Source of the DNA: Blakeslea trispora
Lineage: Eukaryota > Mucoromycota > Mucoromycetes > Mucorales > Choanephoraceae
Assembly (NCBI GenBank): GCA_025331445.1
Contig: JAIWNE010000039.1
Coordinates: 1-64,000, forward strand
Length of the DNA stretch: 64,000 nt
Direction of reading: 5' to 3'
A program made the translations under genes and the position numbers. Below, one piece after another: positions 1 to 11,583 of the stretch. Numbering within the stretch: position 1 is the first letter of the stretch; each line of letters starts with the position of its first letter. The notes under the pieces were generated by a model. The model worked only from the letters and a program-made list of their open reading frames with translations. It searched no databases and was not told the origin of the DNA.

Positions 1-1529
1 AGGTGCTGTTGTTCTAAAGCGCTGTAAAAGTCGACAGAATCCATTGTAGCAATCGGAATCATTCAGATGCTGCGAATTTAGAATGATGTTTCGTACACCA
101 TGCATGATGGAAGTGACAAACTTGGATCGTTCGTCTTCACCGTTAAAGAGAGCCTTGCGAGTAGCTGCAATCTGAACAAGACAGTCCATGGATTTTGCAG
201 CAAGTGACGAAGAGAATTGCTCGTAGGCTTCAAAGAAAGTAGATACAAAATCAGGGCGTTCATACATAGTTCGCCATGAGCTAGGGATCTTGATGTTTGT
301 TTCCGAGAAAATAAATATCAACACAACCAAACTTGCAACCACCCTCTTTTTTTCGGGATATCTTGTCTTACCTGAACATTGCCCATATCGTCACTTGCTT
401 CATCTAAGCTTGTACCAGCAAAATCAAAAGACAAGCATTTAAACAATAAATCCAATGTTACTTCCTTTGTTCTATCTTCTTGATTAGCTGATTGTTTAAA
501 AGAGAAAGAAGAGATAAGTAAAAAAAAAAAAAAAAGATTGATTGCAAGCCATTGAACACCTCTTTGTTTTACTTACGTTGGTCAAAAGGTAAAGACCTTG
601 TTAATATCCCTCTCAAGACATCAAATGCGTTTTCAAATATCTTTAACAGTTGCGTATCTCGAAGTCCAGCCGCTATTTGATGTATACAAAAGATGAGATA
701 TCCGGATCAGAGAAAAAAAAAAGGAGGGGCAAAGCGAATCACCCTTTCTTTCTGTAGGATATTCTTACCTGCTTTTCTAAACTTGGCTGAATATTTCGGT
801 AAAGTAGTAGAATTTGAGTCCTGAATAATAACTGCAAGAATCTGTAATCCAACAATACGATGGCTTGCTGATGCCTAATAAAAAAAAAAGAAAACTTGAA
901 TAAACACAAAAACTACGCACATGATCTTGGCTACTTACTCTAAGGAACTGGGTCATGTCTTCATATACATTTTGGTACTCTTCAAGATCAGGCCAACCAA
1001 GCCGGGTTAACAAAGCAAATACGCTAGCCAATTGTGCCATGACAAAAGGTTGTAAGTCTGTATGGAGATAAGCATATTCCAATAAGAATGTACCTAACAA
1101 ATATATATCCATGTTAATACAAAAGTAGACAGCAAGAGAGAAAAGAAAGGGGGGCAACCAAGAGGATTTGCTCTCTCTTTCTTTCTTATACATACGCAAT
1201 TGAAGTTTTGTATCGTTATTGAACAAGCTGAATTGTGCTGTGATAAGTTGTTTCAGTCTTGAGAACGAAAATGTCTGGACAAACGGATTTGGGGAGTTCT
1301 CCAGCAAAATACGCAAAGCGTTTGCTGTATCTGTAGGCGTCTGAATACCAAACGAAGGTGTCTGGTCCAAGTTAAGTTTGCTGGATGTTTCTGTAGAAAA
1401 AGTCGGGAAACTTGCTTCTAATATCTTTTGGACTTGGTCTCGCTCAGACGTTGTTTTTGGGTTATAGAGTTCTTGGCATAAGGTTGAGAAATAACCTATA
1501 CGATCTTGTTGTGCTATTGCACTGGTCAT
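1..1529 (-). CDS. XPO7: Exportin-7 (RanBP16-type karyopherin), N-terminal part, truncated at the left edge
   Basis: Nuclear transport receptor of the importin-beta superfamily; exportin-7 carries cargo through the pore with Ran-GTP. Exons (minus): 1529-1196, 1093-939, 874-769, 672-577, 487-372, 288-<1; all junctions are GT-AG and in phase, giving about 365 residues before the window ends. The N-terminus shows the importin-N-like start (LCQELYNP, then LLENSPNPFVQ) and HEAT-like helices such as QPFVMAQLASVFALLTRLGWPD. Later come the family-specific stretches CLSFDFAGTSLDEASDD and VQIPSSWR, which match exportin-7 rather than other exportins. The start codon at 1529 precedes the first conserved helix. 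Family proteins have roughly 1,050-1,100 residues, so about two thirds is missing to the left. The call is firm for the family and slightly less so against the close paralogue RanBP17. Confidence 0.88.
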
Positions 1530-2409
1530 CTTGGCAGAAAAGAAAAAATATACAAGAGATAATAAGAAGAGAAAAAGGTGGTCTTGGAAAAAAAAAAGTG
1601 AGGAAATTCCATCCTGTGACCTTTTTCGTTTTAGATAAAATGACAAGACGCGTAAACTTTATAGGTTACACGACACATGAGATATTTTGAATAACCAAAA
1701 AAAAAGAAAGCGAGACTGATTTTGCTTTTTGGGAGCAAAGGAAAGTAAAATAGGCAACACAAGTTTAAAGATAAACACTGCTTACTTTACAACAAGTGAG
1801 ATGGCTAATTTTTTTTTAAAAAAAAAGCTAAGTAGTACAAAGCATTTGCATTATTGAAACAGAGCAGGAAAAAAAGGGGGGAAAATTAACTAGAGTAAAG
1901 TGGAGGTGCTAATCTTATTACCATAATGGAGGTGTGGTTTATAATATGCTAGTTGCTGCTACTATTATTACTGCTGTCTTTGTTGTTTGTTTGGAGCTAG
2001 CTTTGGATACCATGAATCAACATGAATTTATAAAGCGATTTTGGCTTATGATGAGCATTGCTCTCTGTCAATCTTGTTGTATGCAGCTTATGTCTGGCTC
2101 TAAATTTGCCTGACATTGTGTTTCACTTAAATCCCTTTGCATAGAGCATGATGATGCTTTGCTCATCTATTCCTTCATCATAAAAAAATATCAATACTAT
2201 TTGCAAGGGAAGAAGGAAAATAATAGAAACAATGAAAGAAGCAGAAAAATTTATTTCCAAAAAAAAAAGGATATTTACAAGAAGAAAAAGGATATTTACA
2301 GGGCGGAGATGCGGAAAGATATATACAGCTTAGGACAAGGTTTCTGTTGAAGACGCCTTACTGGTCTTGACTGTTGGAGTCTTTGTGCCATAAATACCAT
2401 AAAAGAACT
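1530..2409. other. Intergenic, no gene seen
   Basis: AT-rich region upstream of the exportin-7 gene with several A and T homopolymers. A short direct repeat around 2264-2300 has two copies of an AAAAGGATATTTACA-like word about 25 bases apart. The small open frames here have no recognisable protein character. Confidence 0.5.
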
Positions 2410-2410
2410 T

Positions 2411-3300
2411 TATGGTATTATAACTGAACAGCTTCCATTCGGGCATGGCCAAACTATGGTCAATATTGCAATATCGAACATAGTTTGGACCTGGGACTCA
2501 AAGAGGGAAAAGTCCTGAAAGGTGGAAGGGAGAGGCAGGGCTCCAATCTCAACCATGGCTACAATACCGTCAAGGCGAGAACACAGGTAAAACGTGGTAT
2601 TCAAGCCTATAATTTGTCTAATTAGTCTCGGATTCTAATTACTAGCCTCTTGTTTACCCGCCACTTGGAATACCATAGAACATCTCAACCTGTGTTCCTC
2701 GCAACATCAACAATCCAAAGAGCCCAAGACGTAAGGTGTCAAGGGCTACGCTTTCATTTCTAGCGCCATCACCCTTTATCTCACCAACAACGTTGATAAA
2801 GGGTGATGCACCCTCAGCACCCACAACAAAGTCTGGTCGGCACACGCTGACCACAGCAGCATCAGGAAAGACGGCTTTGTTGTACCTATACTGTATATTA
2901 GCACTTGGTCTTGACATATTCTTGTCTTTGGCTATTGTATTACCTACCTTTCGGGATGGTGATGCCGAGATGACTTGAACAGCTGGCAAAGTACGACACA
3001 ATTTAGTATTTGATTCACAAGTTGGATAGTAGTACTAACAACAACTACAAAAAAGAAAAGATACTTACAAGAGCTTGTCCAAGTCGACACGTATGCTCTT
3101 TGGTATATCAGAATTGGACAGTTCTTCTACAGCTCGTCTTCTCATGCGGTCAAATCTGACCAGCATGTCATCATTAGTGCCATTGTTGAGCACTTCCAAG
3201 GCTTCAACCCTATTTGATGCAGTTAGTCATATAGATCTTTGGCAACTTAACGACTTACTCCTCAACCACTTCAGCCTGGTGTGAGCTTCTCTTGCTGCAT
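2411..3300 (-). pseudogene. PD-(D/E)XK-like hypothetical gene, probably broken
   Basis: Reading on minus, plausible exons run from about 3205 to 3070 (LVRFDRMRRRAVEELSNSDIP) and across an intron ending near 2983 into a continuous frame to 2654. That frame contains RPDFVVG, about 10 residues, then VVGEIKGD, which fits the PD...ExK catalytic signature of the PD-(D/E)XK nuclease fold. A further piece (2604-2410) contains NTTFYLCSRLDGIVAMVEIG and PLPSTFQDF, which resembles the C-terminal part of a repeated Mucorales family of hypothetical proteins that I recognise but cannot name. The last junction, across the stop at 2654, does not splice in phase with obvious GT-AG sites, so I treat the gene as decayed. 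Assignment to the nuclease fold is inferred from the motif only. Confidence 0.45.
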
Positions 3301-3571
3301 CCAAAAAATAATAATAATAAAAAAAACAAAGCATACATAAATGTGGTGACAAAAAAAAAGGATTTTATTTTATTCGTTAAATGTTATTGATCACTATGGT
3401 TACTTTGTAGTCAATCTAAAAAAAGAGGTTAGTAAAGTTTATATCTTCTACACACACAAAAGAAATGCTTTATTGGTTAAAGCCTCTTAGCCCAAGAGAC
3501 TCCAGCAAAGGCATGCCACCCTACTGGAGAGAGAAGCAACCACACCCTTCTCTAGAAACCAGAAACAGACA

Positions 3572-3740
3572 CCAGAGGGACAGACCAGAGGGACAGACCA
3601 GAGGGACAGACCAGAGGGACAGACCAGAGGGACAGACCAGAGGGACAGACCAGAGGGACAGACCAGAGGGACAGACCAGAGGGACAGACCAGAGGGACAG
3701 ACCAGAGGGACAGACCAGAGGGACAGACCAGAGGGACAGG
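3572..3740. repeat. Minisatellite: 13 tandem copies of a 13-bp unit
   Basis: The unit CCAGAGGGACAGA is repeated head to tail 13 times over 169 bp. Copies are identical except for the last base of the final copy. It is followed by a purine-only tract (about 3741-3815). Because 13 is not a multiple of three, each strand stays open through the array in several frames, giving artificial repetitive peptides; nothing suggests translation. Such perfect homogeneity implies recent expansion or ongoing homogenisation. Confidence 0.95.
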
Positions 3741-3861
3741 GGAAGGGAAGTGTGGAAGGGAAGTTTGGAAGGGCAGGGGGGGGGAGGGGAAGAGAGAATG
3801 AAAGAGAGAGGGAAAAGCTTAATTGTTCTGAAATCATTCATATGAATGAAATCGGAGTTTT

Positions 3862-5091
3862 CTACACATTTTTTTCTCCTTGATTTTCTTGCATAATGCC
3901 GATCTTTTTTTTTCTAGAACCGTCAATAGGACTATTGATTCTCAAAGTGTAGATTATGTGTTGAAAGGTAACATTTTTGTAAAGCACGATACTTTCTCTT
4001 GTTGTCTTCTTCACCTTATGTTTACGCGTAGGTAAACTGAAAGGCTCTAAATACAAAAACGTGCTTTTTTGAAATCCTGAGAGAATGGCATCTTCAATGT
4101 TAATGTTAAGCAATTATCATTTCCTTTTTTTTGGACTACATGATGTCATGTTGATAGAAAAACGTAAACAAAGAAAAGAGATGTATATATTACGAGTCTA
4201 TATCTGTTTTTTGTATCATATACCGCATAATAAAATAGCAGAAAAAGAGGCGGTTTGAATGATACCAAACACGCCTATGTTGAACGCTTACAAAGAAAGA
4301 AAGGAACAAAGGTACTTTTTGATTGTTTTGATTTTTGATAAAAATTAAGCTTTTTCAGTCTTTCTGTGTAACCGAGTTCACAAGTCTTGGCTACTGAGAG
4401 CGATAAGAGTTTTGCTGCACTCATGTAATGACATGAAGGTTATGCTATTCTCCAAAACGTGTTTTAATTCATTGCTTCCTTGTTACTGTATGGCTTTTGT
4501 TTCTCCCTTTTGTAATTGGATGCTTAGACTATACATTTATTGTCTAATCCTTTCATGGCTTCAGCTGCTTCTTTATACTTGTTATAAAGAAGAGACGTCC
4601 CTAATGCTTTTTGTTGCAAATTCATAAAAAAATATCGGAAGGGTAAGCTTTCATAAGGCTGAAACACGAAGACTACATTTTTCTTCAAAAAGAAATCAGA
4701 AAAGAGCGTTTGGCTACTGAATTCATCAAGCTCTCATCTTTCTTTCTTTTTTTTTTTGGAGGACTCAATTTAGTCTGTATAGTTTGTTTTATTTCCTGTA
4801 TAATTTGCAGCAATTACTTGATTCGTGAGTGTCTTGTCAAACAATAACTTCAATTAGTAAGGAATATATTGGCTTCATTAGGATTATACATAGCAATTTG
4901 GGCACACTCAAAGGCATTGAGCCAATGAGAAGTCTTAGTACTGTCTACTTCTTCTGCAAATTCTTTCTCCATACACTCTCTGAAACATGATCTCAATATT
5001 TCCCAACAAAAAAAAATCAGCGCAAGTTCAAACTATATACTTGTATTAGAAAAGAAGCAAACAATCAGATTTTGGGGTAGATTTGAAAACT
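3862..5091. other. Gene-poor stretch, nothing recognisable
   Basis: AT-rich sequence with short open frames on both strands. One minus frame (4113-3862) has a basic, protein-like composition (RKHKVKKTTRES) but no family I recognise and no clear splice partners. A T-rich tract lies near 4745. Confidence 0.4.
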
Positions 5092-5420
5092 TTATCCCCC
5101 CTCCAACAACATGGTCAAGGTTTTGTTTTCCACCAATACAATGTCAACAAAACTATCGTAAGATGTGCTAACGATTCCTTGACTCGTTTGAAGTCTAGCT
5201 ACAGCAAAGTCAACAGATTTTGCAAAGACATAAACAGGTGGCTGTAAGTCACAAAGGATAGCCTCTTTAGTACTACTTGTGTGCTATTCACAACATTGTG
5301 AAGCTCAATAGACAACTGGTCGCAGTGTTCAGCACAGGCATTATGCAAGACCTCTACCGCCATTTCAGAGCCGAAGTATTTGTTAGACCTGCCCGCTTCA
5401 ACAGTAGCCTCAAAGTTGAA
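5092..5420 (-). pseudogene. Coding-like fragment with a frame break, unknown family
   Basis: On minus, one frame reads EATVEAGRSNKYFGSEMAV and then a second frame, shifted at about 5283-5290, reads KEAILCDLQPPVYVFAKSVD and continues without a stop to LLEGG and a stop at 5092. Both halves have ordinary protein composition, and the join is needed at a TAG. That is what a decayed or mis-spliced gene would look like. I do not recognise the family. It could be a remnant of one of the repeated protein families scattered in Mucorales genomes. Confidence 0.3.
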
Positions 5421-7138
5421 GTGTTAGACCTCCTTACTGTATAACATTGTATATTCATTTCAAACCTCTAGACAGTCTCCAACTGGTACTCAAATAAGCC
5501 TTAATTGAGATAAAGCTTAATAGTTTGTCCAGAGAAGAATACGGTACGGTATCATGCAGGTTAAGAAATTTGATAGATCTTTATGTATGTTTCTACACTG
5601 AAGCATCAAAAAATCAACTTATTTGGAACAGATTGACCAAGATGACCAAGCAAAAACCCATGATGAGTGAAAAAAAAAAAGGGCAGAGAGTACCTTCAGG
5701 GCTGTCTGAGGGATCGTTGTTCAAAGTAACTGATGATCATGACCCACACGAGCAAGGCGCCAAAGTTTGAAGGGTGGCAGACTCATTCATAGCCCTATTT
5801 TTTTAATGCTTTGACAATGTGCTCTTCCACAATACCCATCTTCTTGCCAAATACCGCTCTGAATATGCTGTCGAAGCTTGTCTTGATGAATGGTTCATCA
5901 ACACAATCGCCGAAATCAAGCCATTCCCTTGCTCTGCTTTCAAGCTTGTACTTGATGCACATCGTCTCGGTGCTTTCTTTGTGTCTTTCCTACAGCCTAA
6001 AAAAAAAGTCCAAGCCAAACTAACTTTTTGGCTGTATTGACAAAAGAAAACAGGGCTTAGAAGTAACCTTCTACCTTTGGTTTTGCGCCAATGACTATTA
6101 TGTTATGACAATTCCCTTCCCTGCCGTCTATAATGAGTTTTTTCCGTTTGGTTCTTGCCTAGACATATTTTTAGATGTTGTAACTGTGTATGACAAGTAT
6201 TACCATGAACAGCGACTATTGATCAATATTTTCTCGCATGGAATATTGAAGGACATATACGAATTTTCAACAAGTAAAACATTCAAGTATAATTGTTGAA
6301 AGTAACTTTGATAGATACTTAGATTATAGAAAGTGTAATACATACATCTTGCACTGTTAGGCTGAACTAGACTGCTTCTAAAATCACAGAAACACTCTTC
6401 TGGTACCTCATGATAAGTTAATAGAAGGTAGGAATACTCAGAAAAATTTCGTGTACTCCACAGTCGCTATAGGCACTGAATTCTTTTTCGTTATCATATG
6501 CAAATTGTAAAGTGTGGAAAGGTGGTTTTGTGAAAGCAGAGTCTATTTCCAAAAAAGAAGAAGATGTATAGTGTTCAAGGTCGTTTGTGTTGGTACGGTG
6601 GCGCAGAAATCTTACTAAAAAAGTCTTTGGATTCTTCTGTGTGCATCACAAGAATCAAAAACAGTTTAACCTTCAACTTTTGTCACAACTCGTTTGATTT
6701 AAATAAGCCTTGTTAATTTTCAGATAAAAGAGCACGTCAATAGATAGCCAAGTAGGTGTAGGAAGCACCAAACAATTTTTTTTGGCTCAAAAGAGGAACG
6801 GCTCATGTCTTACAAAGAAGCCTTTGGCCACGCGTTGTTTGTATTTTCCCCCCACTCATGTAACACGTTGTATCTAATAACATATATTATTTGCATTCTT
6901 TTTCTAATATTTTAAAAACCATTGGACATCTAAAAGGTTATGTGCTATATATTTTAAAAAAAAAGAAGAAAAAAAAAAGAAAAAAAAAGGGGGGGGGGGA
7001 AGACAATAAATAATAGTAATAATGATAATGATAAAAATATAAGTGAAAAAGAAGAAAGAAAGGTAGAGCAAATAGAAAAAAAAAAAAAGAAAAAAAAAAG
7101 CCTAAAAAAAATATCAGCGTTGATATAAAAAAATAAGA
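5421..7138. other. Intergenic, with low-complexity tail next to the cyclin gene
   Basis: No supported gene. A plus-strand frame at 5819-6040 (KYRSEYAVEACLDEWF) looks protein-like but is short and unassigned. From about 6955 to 7130, just after the cyclin stop codon on the minus strand, the plus strand is almost pure purine: A runs, AAG/GAA mixtures and a run of ten G near 6990. On the cyclin transcript this would be a long U/C-rich 3' untranslated tract. Confidence 0.5.
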
Positions 7139-7409
7139 CTAGGTGTAGTTTCTCCAAGAGATAGGCCTGGTAGTAGCCATAAGGTTGTGTGAGTTGGAAG
7201 GATAGCAAGAAAAGTCTTGACATCTGTTTAGGCTATAGGCAAGTGGATCCCAAGAAGATTGTGAGAGGTTGGTTACTGCAGGATAATCATATCCGCTGTG
7301 GTGACTGTAGCTACCATATCCAACAGGTGGTTGCATTGTGTAAGGTAATTGGACCGGTGCCTTTTGATGCAAGAAATGTTGATAGGTACGTTGTTGCTGT
7401 TGTTGTTGT

Positions 7410-7474
<65 letters not shown>

Positions 7475-8393
7475 TTGTTGTTGTTGAAAGTGATTTCCCC
7501 AGTCGGGAAGACTGTATCTGTTGTACGAGGGTTGCTGAACAGATGGTGCTTGAGATAATCCTAAAGTATGAAGCGTCGTAAGAATCAGTTGTTGACGTTG
7601 TTGAGGACTATCGTAGTAGGACATCTGGGCTCTTTCTTTACATTCGTCCAACAAGTTTCGCCAATTGTCAAATTCATGTTGACGGACAAAGAGGTTGTAA
7701 TCAAGAGCTTCGAGGAATTCCGCTTCCATAATATTCAGGTCATGTACTTTCATGCCACTGACATCAGACCAAGTTTTATTGGTAAATGTGTTGTCGTCCA
7801 AGAACTTGTTGGCTGAAATGTAAGAAAAAAGAAAGAGTTAGAAAACATGAGATCTCAAGATATCAAGTAAGAGCTTTACCGAGCATCAAGGCGACAATGA
7901 ACAAGCGATATTCAGAACCTTCGGCTCCTTCAATGGAAGGGTTGGACTGCAAAAGGATGGCAATGTACTTGAGTGAAAGATAGACGGCGGACTCTTTCAG
8001 TTGGGTTGCTGTAAGTACCTAAGTTTGTATTTATCAGTCAATGCAAATAAACAAACAACATGAGTCATCTACCTGATAACAAAACTTTTTGAATGCAGGA
8101 CTTGCAGTGTATGAGAACGAAGGATGATCACCCCCAAGAGGAGAATAGGAGGAAGCTTTTGTCATGACAGGTTTTCTAGATTGCCACATCAAAAAAGCAA
8201 ATTCATTACCGACCAATGAAGGTGGTGGAAGTGATGGGAGTGGTGCATAGGAAGCTTTAGTTGTCTTTCTAGCATGCCACATCAGATAGACCATGGATGA
8301 AGCAAACTCTGCTAACTGAGAGGTTGACTGAACTCCAAAGGAACGGCTGGCTATCGGAGGAGTGGGTGGTGTAAACAACTGTGTTGGAAGCAT
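7139..8393 (-). CDS. CLG1: Clg1-like Pho80-family cyclin with a polyglutamine tract
   Basis: Cyclin of the Pcl/Pho80 group; in yeast Clg1 partners the kinase Pho85 in nutrient and cell-cycle signalling. Exons (minus): 8393-8073, 8018-7880, 7812-7139; 377 residues, phases consistent. The cyclin box spans the exon junctions: SQLAEFASSMVYLMW (early helix), AVYLSLKYI, YRLFIVALMLGNKFLDDNTFTN-type helix (here LANKFLDDNTFTN), then KTWSDVSG and FLEALDYNLFV. The last two blocks are characteristic of Clg1-like cyclins. Residues about 263-294 are 32 consecutive glutamines. The C-terminal part after it is rich in Tyr, Ser and Pro and poorly conserved. The start is the only ATG that precedes the cyclin box in frame. 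Confidence 0.85.
7391..7486 (-). repeat. Trinucleotide repeat encoding 32 glutamines
   Basis: On the coding (minus) strand this is a run of CAA/CAG codons, largely alternating CAG-CAA with pure CAA runs at both ends, 96 bp in total. The alternation makes it close to a hexanucleotide repeat in its middle. It lies inside the Clg1-like cyclin downstream of the cyclin box. Confidence 0.97.
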
Positions 8394-9511
8394 GGTTGTT
8401 CTGTTTTCTTCCCTTTCTTCTTTCGATCAAGGTTTCCCCCTTCTTGTGTATTTCTTTATAAACAAAAAAAAAGGAAAACAAAGAATGGTACAAAGAAGGC
8501 TTCTTTTAATAAAAAAGAAAAAGAGGTTAAAAAAAAGAAAAAAAAAAAAGAGAAAGAGAAAAAAAGAAATAAAGCTGGTTTTGGCCTGGTTCGCTTGTTC
8601 TTCTTTCTTTCCTTTCTTTCTTCTTGCTTAAAACCTAGTGACGTAGAGTTTAAAAAAAAAAAAGAAGAAAAAAAAAAGAAAAGGGGCACCAAAAGAAGTT
8701 CAATCATTTACACAGTGATAGTCCTTTTATATAAAAAAAATTTTTTTTATAACCTTTGATTCATCACGTGATTGCCCTGAATATAGGTATAAGCCATCCA
8801 ATCAACGATTTTGTCTGGACGCACGTACAAAGAGATATATCTGCGACACATTGATCACATCACTATGATGACCAACATTTATCTGTTTCGCAACCGCTTA
8901 TGATTTAATTATGCTTTCACCCGATAGCCTTGCAGTCTTCTCGGGAACTGAGCAGCACAAGGTCTTATTGATAGACGTAATCTACAATATCCATGCACTT
9001 TTTACATATAAGTTTATGTAGTGCTTACCCTAACGAATCGCTTACACTTTTTTATGTTCTCTCTCTTTTTTTTTTATTTTAGAATGAGCAGCAAAATAAT
9101 GAATGACCATTGCTTTTTTGGCTTTCAGTGTTGATACACCGACAATAAATGCAGAGTTCTTTGTTTCGTTTGGGTCATTATTGAAATAGCTCTTTGTTAG
9201 TTGATTAATGTACATGTCTTCAATTAAGCTAAAGTACTGCTTCCTTTTATGTAAGAAGCGTATTTTTGCAGTACATGTCAGTCTAATAAACATAGTGCCA
9301 TACTATACGTATTTAGTGTAGTCCAAAGTAAGGAAAGAACATTACTTCATCAAGGTTGAATCGGAAGCCTTTTCCCCCTTTTTTTTTGAAGAGCAAAGCA
9401 CACATACAATATTATTAGATATAAATTGGTTCAATAAAGAAAAAAAAATACAGGCATACATATACAATAGAGTATATGGTTAAAAGAAGGAATAAATATT
9501 ACAGAATGGTA
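8394..9511. other. Intergenic: upstream region of the cyclin gene
   Basis: Contains A-rich and T-rich tracts (8455-8700), a T/A block near 8735-8750 that could serve as a TATA-like element, and the CACGTG palindrome. No gene was recognised; a minus frame at 9293-9042 lacks family features. Confidence 0.5.
8764..8771. promoter_or_regulatory. TCACGTGA palindrome upstream of the cyclin gene
   Basis: An eight-base palindrome containing CACGTG lies about 370 bp upstream of the cyclin start codon. Fungal bHLH factors of the Pho4 and Cbf1 type bind CACGTG, and flanking T...A is typical of Cbf1-like sites. Pho4 works in the same pathway as Pho85 cyclins, which makes the site worth noting. A single site in 1.1 kb can also be chance. 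Confidence 0.35.
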
Positions 9512-10611
9512 TCAAGTAGGTACAGATGGAAACGAATGTAGTTCAGAAAGGAAACTACCAGGTGAACAATCTTTGCCATAGCACCAGTCCTGTTATAGGT
9601 TGTTAGCACACAATGTAAGCTAACATCTTCTTTTTTTTTTTCTCAAGAAACATACTTTTTGTAGATCAGTCACCTCCAACTCCATTTTCTCAAAATCATT
9701 TTCCAATTGCTTCACTATGTCATCTTTGACCTTTAGTTCATGCTTCAGTGTCTCATTATCTTCTTCTTTGTCCTTTAGTAGCTGATAGAGCGCATCTCTG
9801 TCATTCATAAGTATATCCATGCCATCTCTAAGCTGATTGTTTTCTTGCTCTAATGCAACAGCTAAATTGCCACCTGGTATATGTGATTTGATAATAGGTC
9901 TACACATGTGTCTGTTTGGAACTGATGTTGTAGACGCTGGTCGTGATGAGGATGGGGAGGGCGGTGCAGATGTCAATGTTACTGGTGGTGATGATTCTTC
10001 ATGCTTCTCTTTAGACGATTTGCCTGTAAAGCAACAGGTAGCATCACAAGGTGTCTTTCCTGCTAGCTGTCTATATAGCAAATTGATTACTTGTACTAAA
10101 TATTCATATTCAGGTCCCACATTTTCATTTGCCGAATTTGATCTTGTTTAATGTGATTGAGTTTTTCCTTTTTTTTTAAAAAAAAATTCGAATGAGTGAA
10201 AAATATTTATATAACGAAAGGGAAACGAAAAGGGTTGATTTACTTTACTGTTTGGACTGTGTATTCATCCTGCAGTATCCTGTTGGCTCTTTGAAGCCGA
10301 ATGTTCTGTTCAACAGAAACCTTCAATGCTTGCTGTAGTTGGGCTGTCTTTTCTTCCACTATTCGGTCACATTCTAACTTTAGAACACGATTGGCTCTTA
10401 CTAGTCGAGCATTGGAAAGTGTGAGTTGCTCTATTTGACCATAGAGATGTTTTAGCATAGTTTCATGCTCTCCGCTGTATATTTTTCGAGATTGTTGTTG
10501 TTGTTGAGATGAGTCAAGTGAGGTATATGAATCTCGAAAGGAGTAATTACTCGACACTTCATGAAATGAGGAATATTCATCTTGAACAGACAGTGACATG
10601 ATATGGCTCAT
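9512..10611 (-). CDS. Coiled-coil protein of unknown function
   Basis: Three exons (minus): 10611-10244, 10142-9656, 9589-9512, in phase, 310 residues with stop at 9512. Two coiled-coil segments are visible: residues about 55-120 (MLKHLYGQIEQLTLSNARLV and following, with leucines at heptad spacing) and about 210-285 (LEQENNQLRDGMDIL, DKEEDNETLKHELKVKDDIV). Between them is a low-complexity Ser/Pro/Thr linker (VTLTSAPPSPSSSRPAST). The third exon is tiny and adds a Cys-containing tail ending PSVPT. I chose the ATG at 10611; ATGs at 10599 and further upstream are alternatives. I do not recognise a family. A structural or scaffold role is only a guess from the coiled coils. Confidence 0.65.
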
Positions 10612-11583
10612 AAAACAAAGAGAATGTGGCAAAATATATTTAGAAAAGAAAGAAAGCAACAATAAATTGCTCTTTTACTTTTTTTTCTTATATATAAAAA
10701 AAAGAGGGAGGGCGAAGAATTTTTTATTTTATTTTTCTGGCCGCAAGGCTTAAATTAATAAGTGTGGTGAAAGTAATGTGCTTTTGTGTTACATTATTTG
10801 ACATAATGTTAATGCCAATTGGTGCTTCTTAATAATATGTCTGCTTAAAAAAAGAAAAAGATATATATATATATATATAAAGGCATGAAAAACAGGACGC
10901 AAATTTCATAGGAAAGATCTTTTTAAGTGTATCTGTGATCAACAAACGAAACGATCAGAGGTCTCGGGTTGGCCCTTTTCATTGTTTGGCTCACTCCTCT
11001 TATTTCACCTCCTAGTTGACTAATAACTTTAATTATTGGTCTATACGACTCATCTATAGGATGGAAAGGGTATAGAAATTAGTTTATACTAACATACCAA
11101 CACAAGTGACTTGTATTATTGCAAAGGTAAAAGGATTTAGCTCATGCATTTCAGGAAGGTCTCTGTTGTTTTCCCTTTTTCTTTCCTAGTATGTATTCAG
11201 TTTTAGTTTTCAGGTATCCATTATGCTCTAATGGATCAATTTTACAGTCTATATTGCCTTTGTCTTTTTTTTTTCTGAAGAAGAATGAGGAGGGGGGAAA
11301 AGGAGGCCAACAATAAATAACACTTGCGCTTTGGCCTCATGTAACGATTTGATAGTCCGAGCGTCTTTCAGGTATATTCAATGAGCTATCGGACATTTTG
11401 AACACAAAAAATCATGATCTTGTCACCAGCTATTGCTCAGTTTGGAAACTTGAACAAAAACAAAACTTCTATTGTCTGCGTGATTTTCCTCCATTTGTGG
11501 GTTACTGGTTTTTTTTTATTTGCCTTTTCCTTCTCTCTGTTCTTTTTTGTATATATACAAATTTGTTTTCACTTTTTGTGTGT
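10612..11583. other. Divergent intergenic region
   Basis: Lies between the starts of the minus-strand coiled-coil gene and the plus-strand Rho GEF, so it should hold both promoters. Visible features are T/A tracts around 10680-10730 and an (AT)n run at about 10860-10880. No gene was recognised. Confidence 0.5.

Noticed and set aside
3465..3845. Open frames on both strands across the 13-bp array, with peptides repeating RPEGQTRGTDQRD or SGLSLWSVPLVCP
   Set aside because: They arise because the repeat unit lacks stop codons in every frame; there is no family, no start context and no splice structure.
6954..7130. Purine-rich tract considered as a triplex-forming element
   Set aside because: It fits a low-complexity U/C-rich 3' untranslated tract; similar tracts recur across the window without mirror symmetry.
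7189..7581. Plus-strand frames rich in Val/Ala or Leu
   Set aside because: Antisense shadow of the glutamine repeat of the cyclin gene.
10860..10880. (AT)n run considered as a replication origin or S/MAR signal
   Set aside because: Simple dinucleotide repeats are common in AT-rich fungal DNA and nothing else supports it.
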